The position numbers were made by a program, and so were the translations under genes. Positions 25,172 through 33,654 of a stretch of DNA of 64,000 nt are shown here, one piece after another. The notes beneath the pieces were generated by a model that saw nothing but the letters and a program-made list of their open reading frames with translations, made no database searches and was not told the DNA's origin. The DNA comes from Clostridia bacterium. Its GTDB lineage: Bacteria; Bacillota; Clostridia; Christensenellales; Borkfalkiaceae. The stretch covers positions 62,001 through 126,000 of the forward strand of contig JAFQEA010000002.1 in the NCBI GenBank assembly GCA_017399185.1, read 5' to 3'. Numbering within the stretch: the stretch's first letter is position 1; each line of letters opens with the position of its first letter.

Positions 25172-25927
25172 CTATCTTGCAAGCCAGCCGCCGTCAACAG
25201 CGAGTGTAAAGCCGTTTACGTAGTCGGAAGCTTCACTTGCCAAGAATACGCCTGCGCCCATGATATCGTCAGGTGTGCCCCAACGGCCTGCAGGGATTCT
25301 TTCTAAAATAGCTTCGCTTCTATCAGCGTCAGCGCGGAGTGCTTTAGTGTTATTGGTTGCCATATAGCCCGGCGCAATAGCGTTAATGTTGATACCGTAT
25401 TTAGCCCATTCGTTAGCCATTGACATGGTGATACCCTTAACTGCGGATTTAGAAGCAGTATAGCTTGGTACTCTGATGCCGCCTTGGAAGGAAAGCATTG
25501 AAGCAATGTTGATAATCTTGCCGCCGCTTTGTTGCTTTAAGAATTGGCGTGCAACTGCTTGTGAGAAGAAGTAAACTGTTTTACAGTTTACGTTTAAAAC
25601 GTCATCCCAGTTTTGTTCGGAAAAGTCAATAGCGTCTTCACGTCTGATGATACCGGCATTGTTAACTAAAATGTCAACCCTACCGAAAACTTCGATGGTT
25701 TTAGCAATAATTCTTTCGATTGGCTCGATTGACATAAGGTTTTCGCACATGAATTGGAAGTTTTCTTCGCCGAGCATTTTTTGTGTATCGGTGCTTGGAA
25801 CGTAGCTTACACCCATAACGCGTGCGCCAGCTTCAACAAACGCCTTTGAAAAGCCTTGACCTAAACCTGTATCGCTACCTGTAACGATAGCAACCTTACC
25901 TTTGAGATTAAATTTATCGAGTATCAT
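25172..25927 (-). CDS. kduD: 2-dehydro-3-deoxy-D-gluconate 5-dehydrogenase
   Basis: 251-residue short-chain dehydrogenase: TGSDTGLGQG (16-25) binds NAD(P), NNAG is at 89-92, and Tyr156/Lys160 are in SYTASK. KduD reduces the KduI product to KDG. GININAIAPGYMATNNTKALRADADRSEAILERIPAGRWG is typical of KduD among related SDRs. A GGAGGT ribosome site precedes the ATG. Confidence 0.92.
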   Translation of the reverse strand: MILDKFNLKGKVAIVTGSDTGLGQGFSKAFVEAGARVMGVSYVPSTDTQKMLGEENFQFMCENLMSIEPIERIIAKTIEVFGRVDILVNNAGIIRREDAIDFSEQNWDDVLNVNCKTVYFFSQAVARQFLKQQSGGKIINIASMLSFQGGIRVPSYTASKSAVKGITMSMANEWAKYGININAIAPGYMATNNTKALRADADRSEAILERIPAGRWGTPDDIMGAGVFLASEASDYVNGFTLAVDGGWLAR

Positions 25928-25984
25928 AATACTACCTCCATTATATTCGTGATTAATAAATCGCCTTAAGGCGTAATTTTAAAT

Positions 25985-26785
25985 TTAGTTGTCGATATCC
26001 GACTCAATCATTTGCCCGACAGGGCCCTTTTTCTTGGGCTTAACCCTATCAAAGCGGTGTGCGTACTGTGACGGCGAGCAGCCAAAGCGCTTTTTAAACA
26101 CGCGTGAAAAGTAAAGCGGCTCGGAAAACCCGCAAAGCTCTGAAGTTTCGTTAACGGAAAAGTCAAACCTGCCCGTCCCCGATAAAAGCATTTGCGCGGC
26201 GTTCATACGCGTTCTTATTAAGTATTCGTGCGGGGTTAATCCCGTTTCCTTTTTGAAAAGCTTGCGTAGATAGTCGTAGCTAAACGGCAGGCTCTTTAAA
26301 TAAGCGTCAAGCTTATAGTTGATATCGGAAAAGTTTTTAAGTATGCTTTTACGGATTTCTTCAACGATTTCGCTTGTGCCGTCCTTGCCGACGTAAACTA
26401 TAACGTAGCTTACTATCAAAGAACCTAACGCGCTTAAAACAAGCTCCTTATTGACAATGTCGGAATTAAAGTAAAAATAAGCTTCAGAAAAGCTCCTTAA
26501 GATATGAAGCTCGTTTTCGTCCGTTATTTTCTTTGGCCCGCGGTATGGTAGCATCGCGTCGGATAACGTCAAATAAATATTTGTAAAGCCTTCCGCGCTT
26601 TGGTTAACGTGCTTAAGCCTTGGCGGTATAACGACGATATCGCCCTTTGAGTACTTAAGCGTTTGATTTTCAAAAACAACTTCCCCCTGACCGCTGGTGC
26701 AGTATATCAATTCCCATTCTTCGTGGAAATGCTCCGATACGCTGTAGGTGCGCAGTTGTTTGCCAACATATTTTATGCTGTTCAT
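25985..26785 (-). CDS. AraC-family transcriptional regulator
   Basis: 266 residues. The N-terminal cupin (HFHEEWELIYCTSGQGEVVFENQTLKYSKGDIVVIPPRLKH) is the likely sensor, and the C-terminal 100 residues hold two helix-turn-helix units (KLDAYLKSLPFSYDYLRKLFKKETGLTPHEYL and CGFSEPLYFSRVFKKRFGCSPSQY). Its place in the middle of the uronate cluster makes it the obvious local regulator, probably responding to a uronate or pathway intermediate. Confidence 0.9.
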   Translation of the reverse strand: MNSIKYVGKQLRTYSVSEHFHEEWELIYCTSGQGEVVFENQTLKYSKGDIVVIPPRLKHVNQSAEGFTNIYLTLSDAMLPYRGPKKITDENELHILRSFSEAYFYFNSDIVNKELVLSALGSLIVSYVIVYVGKDGTSEIVEEIRKSILKNFSDINYKLDAYLKSLPFSYDYLRKLFKKETGLTPHEYLIRTRMNAAQMLLSGTGRFDFSVNETSELCGFSEPLYFSRVFKKRFGCSPSQYAHRFDRVKPKKKGPVGQMIESDIDN

Positions 26786-26842
26786 AATTTCCCCTTATGT
26801 ATTTAAGTGTGAACGTTTTTTGCTTTCAGTCTTTTTGTTTTG

Positions 26843-27706
26843 CTAATTAATGCAAAAATTCTGTTCAATAAGCCAATCTATTGCGTTTTTCATCCAGCCG
26901 TGAACACTTTTTGAGCAGTCGGGCGGTAATGCCGACGTGGTTTTATCTGCAACCGAAAGCCCGTGCGTGCCGTGCTCGTAGATATGTAATTCATATCGTA
27001 CCCCCTTTTTAGAAAGGGCGTTAGCTAACGTTAAGCTGTTAAACACGGGTACTGAATCATCATCAGCCGTATGCCAAATAAAGGTTGGCGGTGCTTTTTT
27101 GGTTACTCTTTTTTCAAGACTAACCTTTTCTGACAGCGCGCTGTCGGATAAGGTTAAACTTTCAAAAGAGCCTTGGTGTGAATAGCCTTTTCGGCTAGTA
27201 ATGACGGGGTAGCACAAAATTTGCGCGTTTGGCTTTAATAATTTTTCAAGCCCTTTATCCCCTGCAAGGGTTTTTATTGTTTGGTTTTGGGTTAAGACCG
27301 CTCTGCCGCACAGCAAGCTTAAACTGCACGCAAGGTGCGCCCCTGCCGAAAAGCCTATTATTGCAAGCTTTTCCTTAATAAGATTGCACCCTATATTATT
27401 TTGGCGCAGATAAATCATTGCAAGCGCACATTCAATCAAGTGATTAGGATATGGCTTTGAAACCGAATAGTTAAGAATAAACGCGTTAAAGCCCTTTGCC
27501 AAAAAGTTAAGGGCAATAGGCTCGCCTTCCCGCGGGGAAACAAACTGATACCCGCCGCCCGGGCAAATAAGTATGCCCGGTCTTGGCCTTGGCGTGGTTA
27601 CGCTTTTTGCGGTTTCATCTGCTATCATAAGCTTAAGATAACCAGCGTCTGCTCCGCCACGTGGAATATTAAAGTGGGCGTATAAGTCGATTATTTCAAT
27701 TTTCAT
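26843..27706 (-). CDS. Alpha/beta hydrolase esterase (acetyl-esterase type)
   Basis: 287 residues. CPGGGYQFVSPREGEP supplies the HGGG-like oxyanion hole, IGFSAGAHLACSL the Ser nucleophile, ADDDSVPVFNSL the Asp and GTHGLS the His, an arrangement of bacterial carbohydrate acetyl-esterases (BD-FAE-like). No signal peptide. Within a pectin cluster it probably removes acetyl groups from imported galacturonan fragments. Confidence 0.82.
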   Translation of the reverse strand: MKIEIIDLYAHFNIPRGGADAGYLKLMIADETAKSVTTPRPRPGILICPGGGYQFVSPREGEPIALNFLAKGFNAFILNYSVSKPYPNHLIECALAMIYLRQNNIGCNLIKEKLAIIGFSAGAHLACSLSLLCGRAVLTQNQTIKTLAGDKGLEKLLKPNAQILCYPVITSRKGYSHQGSFESLTLSDSALSEKVSLEKRVTKKAPPTFIWHTADDDSVPVFNSLTLANALSKKGVRYELHIYEHGTHGLSVADKTTSALPPDCSKSVHGWMKNAIDWLIEQNFCIN

Positions 27707-27793
27707 AACTTACCTGAAATCAAAATTTAGCGGTATTAACAGCTTTTTGCTTTGATTTGGCGGCAAATTTTGCGCCAATTAATCAAGCAAAAA

Positions 27794-28588
27794 TTAAACG
27801 TTTAAAAGTTTGTAAATAAGTTTAGCAACGCCGTCGTTATCGCAGGAATCGGTTATCATATCCGCGTGTGCTTTAACCCCGTCGGGGGCGTTTTGCATTG
27901 CAACGCCAAGCCCTGCGTAATCAATCATAGCAACGTCGTTAAACCCATCGCCCACACCAACCGTCTGACTGTTTAAAATGCCGTAACGCTTTTCTAAAAT
28001 GCCCATTGCGGTGGCCTTTGAGCAGTCCTTATTGACAAATTCCAAAAAGTCAACGCGGGTTGGGTGAACGTTAATTTTATCCCCTAATAAGGCTTCAAGC
28101 TCTTCAAAGTTTTTATTAGTGGTTGGGATATCGTCAAGCCAGACGAACTTTGTTAAGCCCTTTGCTGCAACAACGCTTAAGTCTTCAACGATAATCGGCG
28201 TAACGTCAGAGATTGACTTGTACTTTATAACGCGCTCGTTAAGCTGTTCAGCGTAAAGCTTGTTTTTTGACCAACAAATCATGTTGGCGTTACGCTTGTG
28301 ACCTTCTTCAACGATTTTGAGTGCAGATATAACGTCAATCTCACAAGAATAGATAATCTCTCCGTCCACCATAACCATTGCGCCGTTATACAAAATGTAA
28401 GGCATTTTTTCAACGCCAAGCTTTGCAATAAAGGGTACTATTGCTTCGTAAGGTCTGCCCGTTGATAAAACAAACTTTACACCCTTATCCATTGCAAGCC
28501 TTACAGCCTTTACGGTTTCATCGGTCAGCTGGCTTTTTGTGTTTAGTAGCGTGCCGTCCATATCGACGGCAATAAGTTTATAGTCCAT
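27794..28588 (-). CDS. Cof-type HAD-IIB phosphatase
   Basis: 264 residues from MDYKLIAVDMDGTLLN; ATG 28588 overlaps the stop of the LarA-like gene (TAATG). DMDGTLLN is the HAD nucleophile motif, STGRPYE motif II and GVGDGFNDVAMID motif IV, with a Cof-type cap. The substrate is probably a sugar phosphate, not assignable from sequence. Confidence 0.88.
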   Translation of the reverse strand: MDYKLIAVDMDGTLLNTKSQLTDETVKAVRLAMDKGVKFVLSTGRPYEAIVPFIAKLGVEKMPYILYNGAMVMVDGEIIYSCEIDVISALKIVEEGHKRNANMICWSKNKLYAEQLNERVIKYKSISDVTPIIVEDLSVVAAKGLTKFVWLDDIPTTNKNFEELEALLGDKINVHPTRVDFLEFVNKDCSKATAMGILEKRYGILNSQTVGVGDGFNDVAMIDYAGLGVAMQNAPDGVKAHADMITDSCDNDGVAKLIYKLLNV

Positions 28589-29850
28589 TAATTTAACTTG
28601 TCCTTTGACACCCATAAACCAAGCGCCGGGTTAGGTATATAATAAATTTTTTCGCCGTTAACGGTGTTATAGCCCAACTTTAAGGTTTCCGGGTTGTAAA
28701 TTTTAGCCATTTCGTCATAGTCGGCGGCTTTAAAATGTACGCTTTCAATTTCTTCTTTTGTTATGTTTTTAACTGCGTAAGTAATTGAAAATCTGCCGTC
28801 TGACGAGCCGTGTATAAGGTGCGCAGCCGCACCCATATTGTTTAAGAAGTCGTCGTTGTGCTTCATTTCTTCAAGCACGTTTTCGCGCCCCATATAGCCG
28901 TATTTGCGAATAAAAGCGTCGTTGGTTTTATCTTCACCAAACATTTTGACTGCTGGTGCTAAAACGATAAGCTCTCCCCCGTCCTTTATAGCCATACGCG
29001 TGCGGTAAACTGCCTTGTTGCCAAGCCAGGTACTCTTGAATTCGCTTGGGTCAAGGTAAACGACAACCTTTTCAAAGGGTTCTTCAACGATATTAAGGTT
29101 GGTTTTCTGGGCCAAGCTTACAGCGGCTTCCAAACCCGACCTGTCGTAAGAAATGTATAAGCCGTGGGTATGGATTTTGCCTGCAGGTGCAGTCGTTACG
29201 GTAAGCGCAAATAAAACAGGCTTGTCCTTTAAAAAGTTTTCAAAGGCGTAGTCAAAAATGCGTCTTGGCGGGGTATGGTCCTTGCCCATAATCCTTTCCA
29301 TGCCGTACATTGCGCCAACCATGTGTGATTTATTGATAAATTCACTGCCGCCGCACCCAACGAAAAGGTTTTTGGCGTGGTTTGCCATGCCTACGACTTC
29401 GTGCGGGACGACCTGACCTATCGAAACGATTAAGTCGTAATCGTCAAGCACGCGTTTATTGATTTGGCAGCGGATATCTTCCGTCCAGATACCTTCGGTA
29501 ATTTGCGAAATGAATTCGCCCGGGACAACGCCTACGTCAACGACGTCTTCCCTGAATTTATGTTCAAAAAATCTGTCGTGTGGGATATCACCGAACATTT
29601 CGGTAAGCTCGTCGTCGGTCATTGGTACGTGTGTACCAAGTGCTGGTAAGATATCCACCGTGCAGGTATCTTTTAAAGCGTGGTAGTATGCGTTGGTTAT
29701 AAAGCCCGCGTTTGAATAAAATCTTGTAAAGTCAGGCGGAATAAGTAAAACCTTGCCCAGCTTTAAGCCTTTAATGGACTCTAAAACCGCATTTCTTATC
29801 TGGTCGTTGGATATTGCAACGCCATTTTTTTCTTCAAGAAAAATTCTCAT
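28588..29850 (-). CDS. LarA-family nickel-pincer epimerase
   Basis: 420 residues (DUF2088). LarA enzymes use a nickel-pincer nucleotide to racemise or epimerise 2-hydroxyacids by hydride transfer. The residues needed are all present: PPDFTR (Asp40, Arg43), LGTH (His74), VPHEVVGMANHAK (His150 and cofactor lysine Lys160, exactly 10 apart as in LarA) and NKSH (His176, 16 after Lys160). The cofactor genes larB, larC and larE are not here. Placed between uxuB and a HAD gene, its substrate is more likely a sugar acid than lactate; D-mannonate/D-gluconate C2 epimerisation is one candidate. Confidence 0.82.
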   Translation of the reverse strand: MRIFLEEKNGVAISNDQIRNAVLESIKGLKLGKVLLIPPDFTRFYSNAGFITNAYYHALKDTCTVDILPALGTHVPMTDDELTEMFGDIPHDRFFEHKFREDVVDVGVVPGEFISQITEGIWTEDIRCQINKRVLDDYDLIVSIGQVVPHEVVGMANHAKNLFVGCGGSEFINKSHMVGAMYGMERIMGKDHTPPRRIFDYAFENFLKDKPVLFALTVTTAPAGKIHTHGLYISYDRSGLEAAVSLAQKTNLNIVEEPFEKVVVYLDPSEFKSTWLGNKAVYRTRMAIKDGGELIVLAPAVKMFGEDKTNDAFIRKYGYMGRENVLEEMKHNDDFLNNMGAAAHLIHGSSDGRFSITYAVKNITKEEIESVHFKAADYDEMAKIYNPETLKLGYNTVNGEKIYYIPNPALGLWVSKDKLN

Positions 29851-29876
29851 AACACTACCCTTTAAATAAGCGGTTA

Positions 29877-30728
29877 TTAAACGCCTGAATATGCAGAGAA
29901 GCCGCCGTCAACAGGGATAATTGTACCCGTAACAAAGCCTGAAGCCTTATTGTCAACGAGCCATAAAAGTGTGCCTATAAGCTCGTCAGCGGTACCAAAG
30001 CGACCCATTGGGGTGTTGTTGATAATCTTGCCCGTTCTTGCAGTTGGCGTACCGTCAGCGTTCCAAAGAAGAGCTGCGTTTTGTGCCGTTGAGAAAAAGC
30101 CCGGTGCGATTGCGTTTACCCTGATACCTTCTTTAGCAAAGTGGGTTGCAAGCCATTTTGTGAAGTTGGAAATTGCAGCCTTTGCAGCGCTGTATGCAGG
30201 GATTTTTGTAAGCGGTGTGAAGGAGTTCATTGAGCTTACGTTAATAATAGTTGAGCCAGGTTTTCCGAGCATATCCCTTGCAAATTCCTGCGTTGGGAAG
30301 AGCGTGCCGTTAAAGTTGAGCTTGAAAACGAAGTCAAAGCCTGCTGGGTCAAGGTCGAAAAAGCTCTTCTTTGTCGGGTCGTTCATAACGTCGTTATCGT
30401 GGTATTCGCAATCGGTTGAAGCTTTAGGGTTGTTACCACCAGCGCCGTTGATTAAAATATCGCACGGGCCGTAGGTTTCAAGGATAAGCTTGTGTGCTTC
30501 CCTTAACTGGTCGCGGTCTAAAACGTTCATATAAACGTTCATTGCTTCGCCGCCGCCCGCTTTGATTTCTTCAACGATAGCGTCGCCCTTTTCCTTTGGG
30601 TCGATACCGGCAATAACAACTTTAGCGCCGCATTTAGCAAGTGCGCGGCAAAATTCCGAGCATAAAACGCCGGAGCCACCCGTTACAACAGCAACCTTTC
30701 CGTTTAAATTTGGCATATATTCAGACAT
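29877..30728 (-). CDS. uxuB: SDR-type D-mannonate oxidoreductase (fructuronate reductase)
   Basis: 283 residues from ATG 30728, preceded by GGAG. TGGSGVLCSEFCRALAKCGAKV is the nucleotide loop, NGAGGNNPKAST and the insertion that follows are typical of the UxuB/YjmF branch of SDRs, and YSAAKAA holds the catalytic Tyr and Lys. It reduces D-fructuronate to D-mannonate. The next enzyme, UxuA, is encoded 26 kb away. Confidence 0.85.
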   Translation of the reverse strand: MSEYMPNLNGKVAVVTGGSGVLCSEFCRALAKCGAKVVIAGIDPKEKGDAIVEEIKAGGGEAMNVYMNVLDRDQLREAHKLILETYGPCDILINGAGGNNPKASTDCEYHDNDVMNDPTKKSFFDLDPAGFDFVFKLNFNGTLFPTQEFARDMLGKPGSTIINVSSMNSFTPLTKIPAYSAAKAAISNFTKWLATHFAKEGIRVNAIAPGFFSTAQNAALLWNADGTPTARTGKIINNTPMGRFGTADELIGTLLWLVDNKASGFVTGTIIPVDGGFSAYSGV

Positions 30729-30784
30729 AATATTCAATCTCCTTTAAATAATTTTGTAATTTTATCGTTGTGACAGAGCCACAA

Positions 30785-32236
30785 TTAAACTTTATATTCA
30801 CTTGCGGAAGTATTACCGCCACGGCCTGTCCAGTTGGTGTGGAAGAATTTACCCCTTTCATCGTCTAATCTTTCGTAAGTGTGCGCACCAAAGTAGTCGC
30901 GTTGCGCTTGTAAAAGGTTTGCAGGCAACTTTTCGGTTGTGTAGCCGTCAAAATAGTTAAGTGCCGCCGCCATACAAGGTGTTGGTACGCCTTTTAAAAC
31001 TGCGGTTGCAACGACTTTGCGCCAGCTTTCAACCAAGCCTTCAACCGTGCCTTTAAAGAATGGGTCTAAAAGTAGGTTTGTAAGCTGTGGATTGTTATCG
31101 TAAGCTTCTTTTATCTTACCCAAGAATTTGGAACGGATAATGCAACCGCCGCGCCACATAAGTGCGATACCGCCGTAGTTTAAGTTCCAGCCGTAAGTTT
31201 TAGCCGCTGAACGCATAAGGGTGTAGCCTTGTGCGTAAGATACGATTTTTGCAGCGTAAAGTGCTTTACGGATATCTTCGATAAATGCTTTCTTATCGCC
31301 TTCAAATTGTGGCTTTTGGCGTGGGTAAACTTTAGATGCGTGTACGCGTTCTTCCTTCATTGCAGATAAGCATCTTGCGTAAACTGCTTCGCCGATTAAG
31401 GTTAAAGGTACGCCTTCGTCCATTGAAGCAATGCCTGTCCACTTACCCGTACCCTTTTGACCTGCAGTATCTAAAATCTTGTCAACGATTGGTGCGCCGT
31501 CTTCATCCTTATAAGCCAAAATGTCTTTGGTGATTTCGATAAGATAGCTGTCCAATTCGCCTTTGTTCCATTCAGCAAAGACTTCGTGCATTTCGTCAGC
31601 CGACATACCTAAAAGGTCACGCATAATCTGGTAAGCTTCGCAGATAAGCTGCATATCGCCGTATTCGATACCGTTGTGTACCATTTTAACGAAGTGACCT
31701 GCGCCGTTTTCGCCAACCCAGTCACAGCAAGCAGCGCCGCCTTCAACCTTGGCACAGATTGATTGGAAGATTGGTTTAACAGATTCCCAAGCCTTTGGTG
31801 AGCCGCCCGGCATCATTGAAGGGCCGTTTAAAGCGCCTTCTTCACCGCCCGATACGCCCGTACCAACGAAAAGCATACCCTTTGATTCAACGTAAGCCGT
31901 ACGTCTTGCGGTATCCGGGAAGTGTGAGTTACCGCCGTCGATAATGATATCGCCTTCTTCTAAAAGCGGTAATAAAAGCTCAATAAAATCGTCAACAGGC
32001 TTACCCGCCTTAACCATAAGCATAACCTTACGCGGTTTTGCAAGTGAGTCAACTAATTCCTGTAAAGAATAAGTGCCAACGATATTTTTACCTTTTGCAC
32101 GACCTTCAACAAAGTTTGTAACTTTAGACGTCGTTCTGTTATATACTGAAACGGTAAAGCCGTTTCTTTCCATGTTCATAACTAAATTTTCGCCCATTAC
32201 GGCAAGACCGATTAAACCAATGTCAGATTTTTTCAT
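30785..32236 (-). CDS. gnd: 6-phosphogluconate dehydrogenase
   Basis: 483 residues, the full decarboxylating form. GLAVMGENLVMNMERNGF binds NADP, GTGVSGGEEGALNGPSMMPGG and KMVHNGIEYGDMQLICEAY are the substrate site, and the C-terminal QRDYFGAHTYER tail is complete. It makes ribulose 5-phosphate. Its place inside a uronate cluster hints that gluconate-type acids are handled too. Confidence 0.95.
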   Translation of the reverse strand: MKKSDIGLIGLAVMGENLVMNMERNGFTVSVYNRTTSKVTNFVEGRAKGKNIVGTYSLQELVDSLAKPRKVMLMVKAGKPVDDFIELLLPLLEEGDIIIDGGNSHFPDTARRTAYVESKGMLFVGTGVSGGEEGALNGPSMMPGGSPKAWESVKPIFQSICAKVEGGAACCDWVGENGAGHFVKMVHNGIEYGDMQLICEAYQIMRDLLGMSADEMHEVFAEWNKGELDSYLIEITKDILAYKDEDGAPIVDKILDTAGQKGTGKWTGIASMDEGVPLTLIGEAVYARCLSAMKEERVHASKVYPRQKPQFEGDKKAFIEDIRKALYAAKIVSYAQGYTLMRSAAKTYGWNLNYGGIALMWRGGCIIRSKFLGKIKEAYDNNPQLTNLLLDPFFKGTVEGLVESWRKVVATAVLKGVPTPCMAAALNYFDGYTTEKLPANLLQAQRDYFGAHTYERLDDERGKFFHTNWTGRGGNTSASEYKV

Positions 32237-32315
32237 ATTTTCCCCTTTTGAATTTTATGTATTTTTTAAATTTCCTTTTCATTAAAGGCGATGTCACTAG
32301 GAAGGTTGATACTTT

Positions 32316-32339
32316 AAAATGCATTTATGCATTTTAAAA
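32316..32339. repeat. Palindrome in the kdgK-gnd gap
   Basis: TTAAAATGCAT and ATGCATTTTAA form a near-perfect stem of about 11 bp with a two-base loop. It may end kdgK transcripts or be an operator. Confidence 0.5.
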
Positions 32340-32342
32340 GAC

Positions 32343-32469
32343 AAATAAGTTTTAGATGCGAGCAAGACGCGAAAGACGTGAATTTTTGTAAGGGGGCGTA
32401 CTTGCCGTACGCAGGAATTACAAAAATTTATGTCTGACAAAGTATTGCGAAGTATATAAAGCTTATTTT
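32343..32469. repeat. Long imperfect palindrome, MITE-like
   Basis: Two arms of about 50 bp (32343-32391 and 32413-32469) are largely reverse complements: both begin AAATAAG and reach TTTTTGTAA near the centre. The loop holds a smaller GCGTAC/GTACGC hairpin. No open reading frame. The shape is that of a non-autonomous mobile element inserted between kdgK and gnd. Confidence 0.6.
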
Positions 32470-32492
32470 ATCGACCTGATGAGTGACTGCGC

Positions 32493-33566
32493 CTAGCGTT
32501 TAACACGGGCGTTGCCTTGCCAGATTGCCCAGACCTGTTCTTCGTCAAGCGGTTGACCGTAGTCTTCTAACACGGTTGTAACAAGTGCACCTGACGCCCA
32601 ACCAAACTGAACGCATTTCTCATTTGACCAACCCTTGAGCACGGAATATAATAAGCCGCCGACAAAGCCGTCGCCACCGCCGATACGGTCTAAAACAACG
32701 ATTGGGCGTGGCTCAACGATATTCCATTCGTCGCCCGATAACAAAATACCACCCCAAAGGTGCTCGTTAGCGTTAACAACCTGACGAAGCGTTGTTGCAA
32801 ACATTTGCGCGTGTGGGTATTTTCTTCTTACGTTTTCAACCATACCCTTAAAGCCTTCAATCTTGTCGCCAATGTTCTTGCCGCCAGCTTCAGGGCCTTT
32901 AATGCCGAGTGCTAATTGGAAGTCTTCTTCGTTACCGATTAAAATGTCGGATACGCTTGCGATTTCGTCAAAGATTTCAGCAAGCTCTTTTTCGCGGTTA
33001 ATCCAGAATGACGCGCGATAGTTAAGGTCAAAGGATATTGCCGTGCCGTATTTTTTAGCGGCGCGTGCAAGCTCTAAACAAAATCTGCCCGTATCGGGTG
33101 AAAGTGCGGCAATAAGCCCGCTTAAGTGTAAAATCTGTACGCCTTCTTCGCCAAAGATACGTTCAATATCAAAGTCCTTAAGGTTTAAAGTCCTACCAAC
33201 TTCGCCTGCGCGGTCGTTGGTAACGCGTGGCCCACGCATACCGTAGCCGCTGTCAGCAATGTTGAACTGGTGGCGATAACCCCATGGGCCGCCCTGTTCA
33301 ACTTCAACGCCTTCGTAATCAATGTTTCTTCTTCTTAAATCGCCTTTGATAAAGGTTGCGATTGGGCTGTCTTTAACGAAGGTTGTTAAAACCTTGGTTT
33401 TAAGACCTAACGAAGCAGAAATTGATAAAACGTTGGTTTCAGCGCTGGTTGCTTGCATTTTGAACAAGCTGCCGGTGTGTACCGGTTGGCGGTCAATAGG
33501 CGTAATTCTTACGCCCATGCTTGACGGAACTACTAATGCGTATTTGCAATCTTGCCTGAGTTTCAT
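32493..33566 (-). CDS. kdgK: 2-dehydro-3-deoxygluconokinase (PfkB family)
   Basis: 357 residues. The PfkB anion hole RIGGGDGFVGG (295-304) carries the base Asp299, and ISFDLNYRASFWIN is the family's KDG-kinase pattern. It phosphorylates KDG to KDPG for KdgA. Its position next to uxaE and the pathway logic support KDG as substrate. Confidence 0.9.
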   Translation of the reverse strand: MKLRQDCKYALVVPSSMGVRITPIDRQPVHTGSLFKMQATSAETNVLSISASLGLKTKVLTTFVKDSPIATFIKGDLRRRNIDYEGVEVEQGGPWGYRHQFNIADSGYGMRGPRVTNDRAGEVGRTLNLKDFDIERIFGEEGVQILHLSGLIAALSPDTGRFCLELARAAKKYGTAISFDLNYRASFWINREKELAEIFDEIASVSDILIGNEEDFQLALGIKGPEAGGKNIGDKIEGFKGMVENVRRKYPHAQMFATTLRQVVNANEHLWGGILLSGDEWNIVEPRPIVVLDRIGGGDGFVGGLLYSVLKGWSNEKCVQFGWASGALVTTVLEDYGQPLDEEQVWAIWQGNARVKR

Positions 33567-33654
33567 ATATTTATTCCCCTTAATATATTTTTCAGTTTTA
33601 TATCTACCTTGCGGTAGTGTTAAGCAAAGCTTAAATTGTCAAAATGCGATAAAA

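Noticed and set aside
29963..29995. CCTATAAGCTCGTCAGCGG in uxuB
   Set aside because: It encodes the family-typical ADELIGTLLWL; the core differs at several positions.
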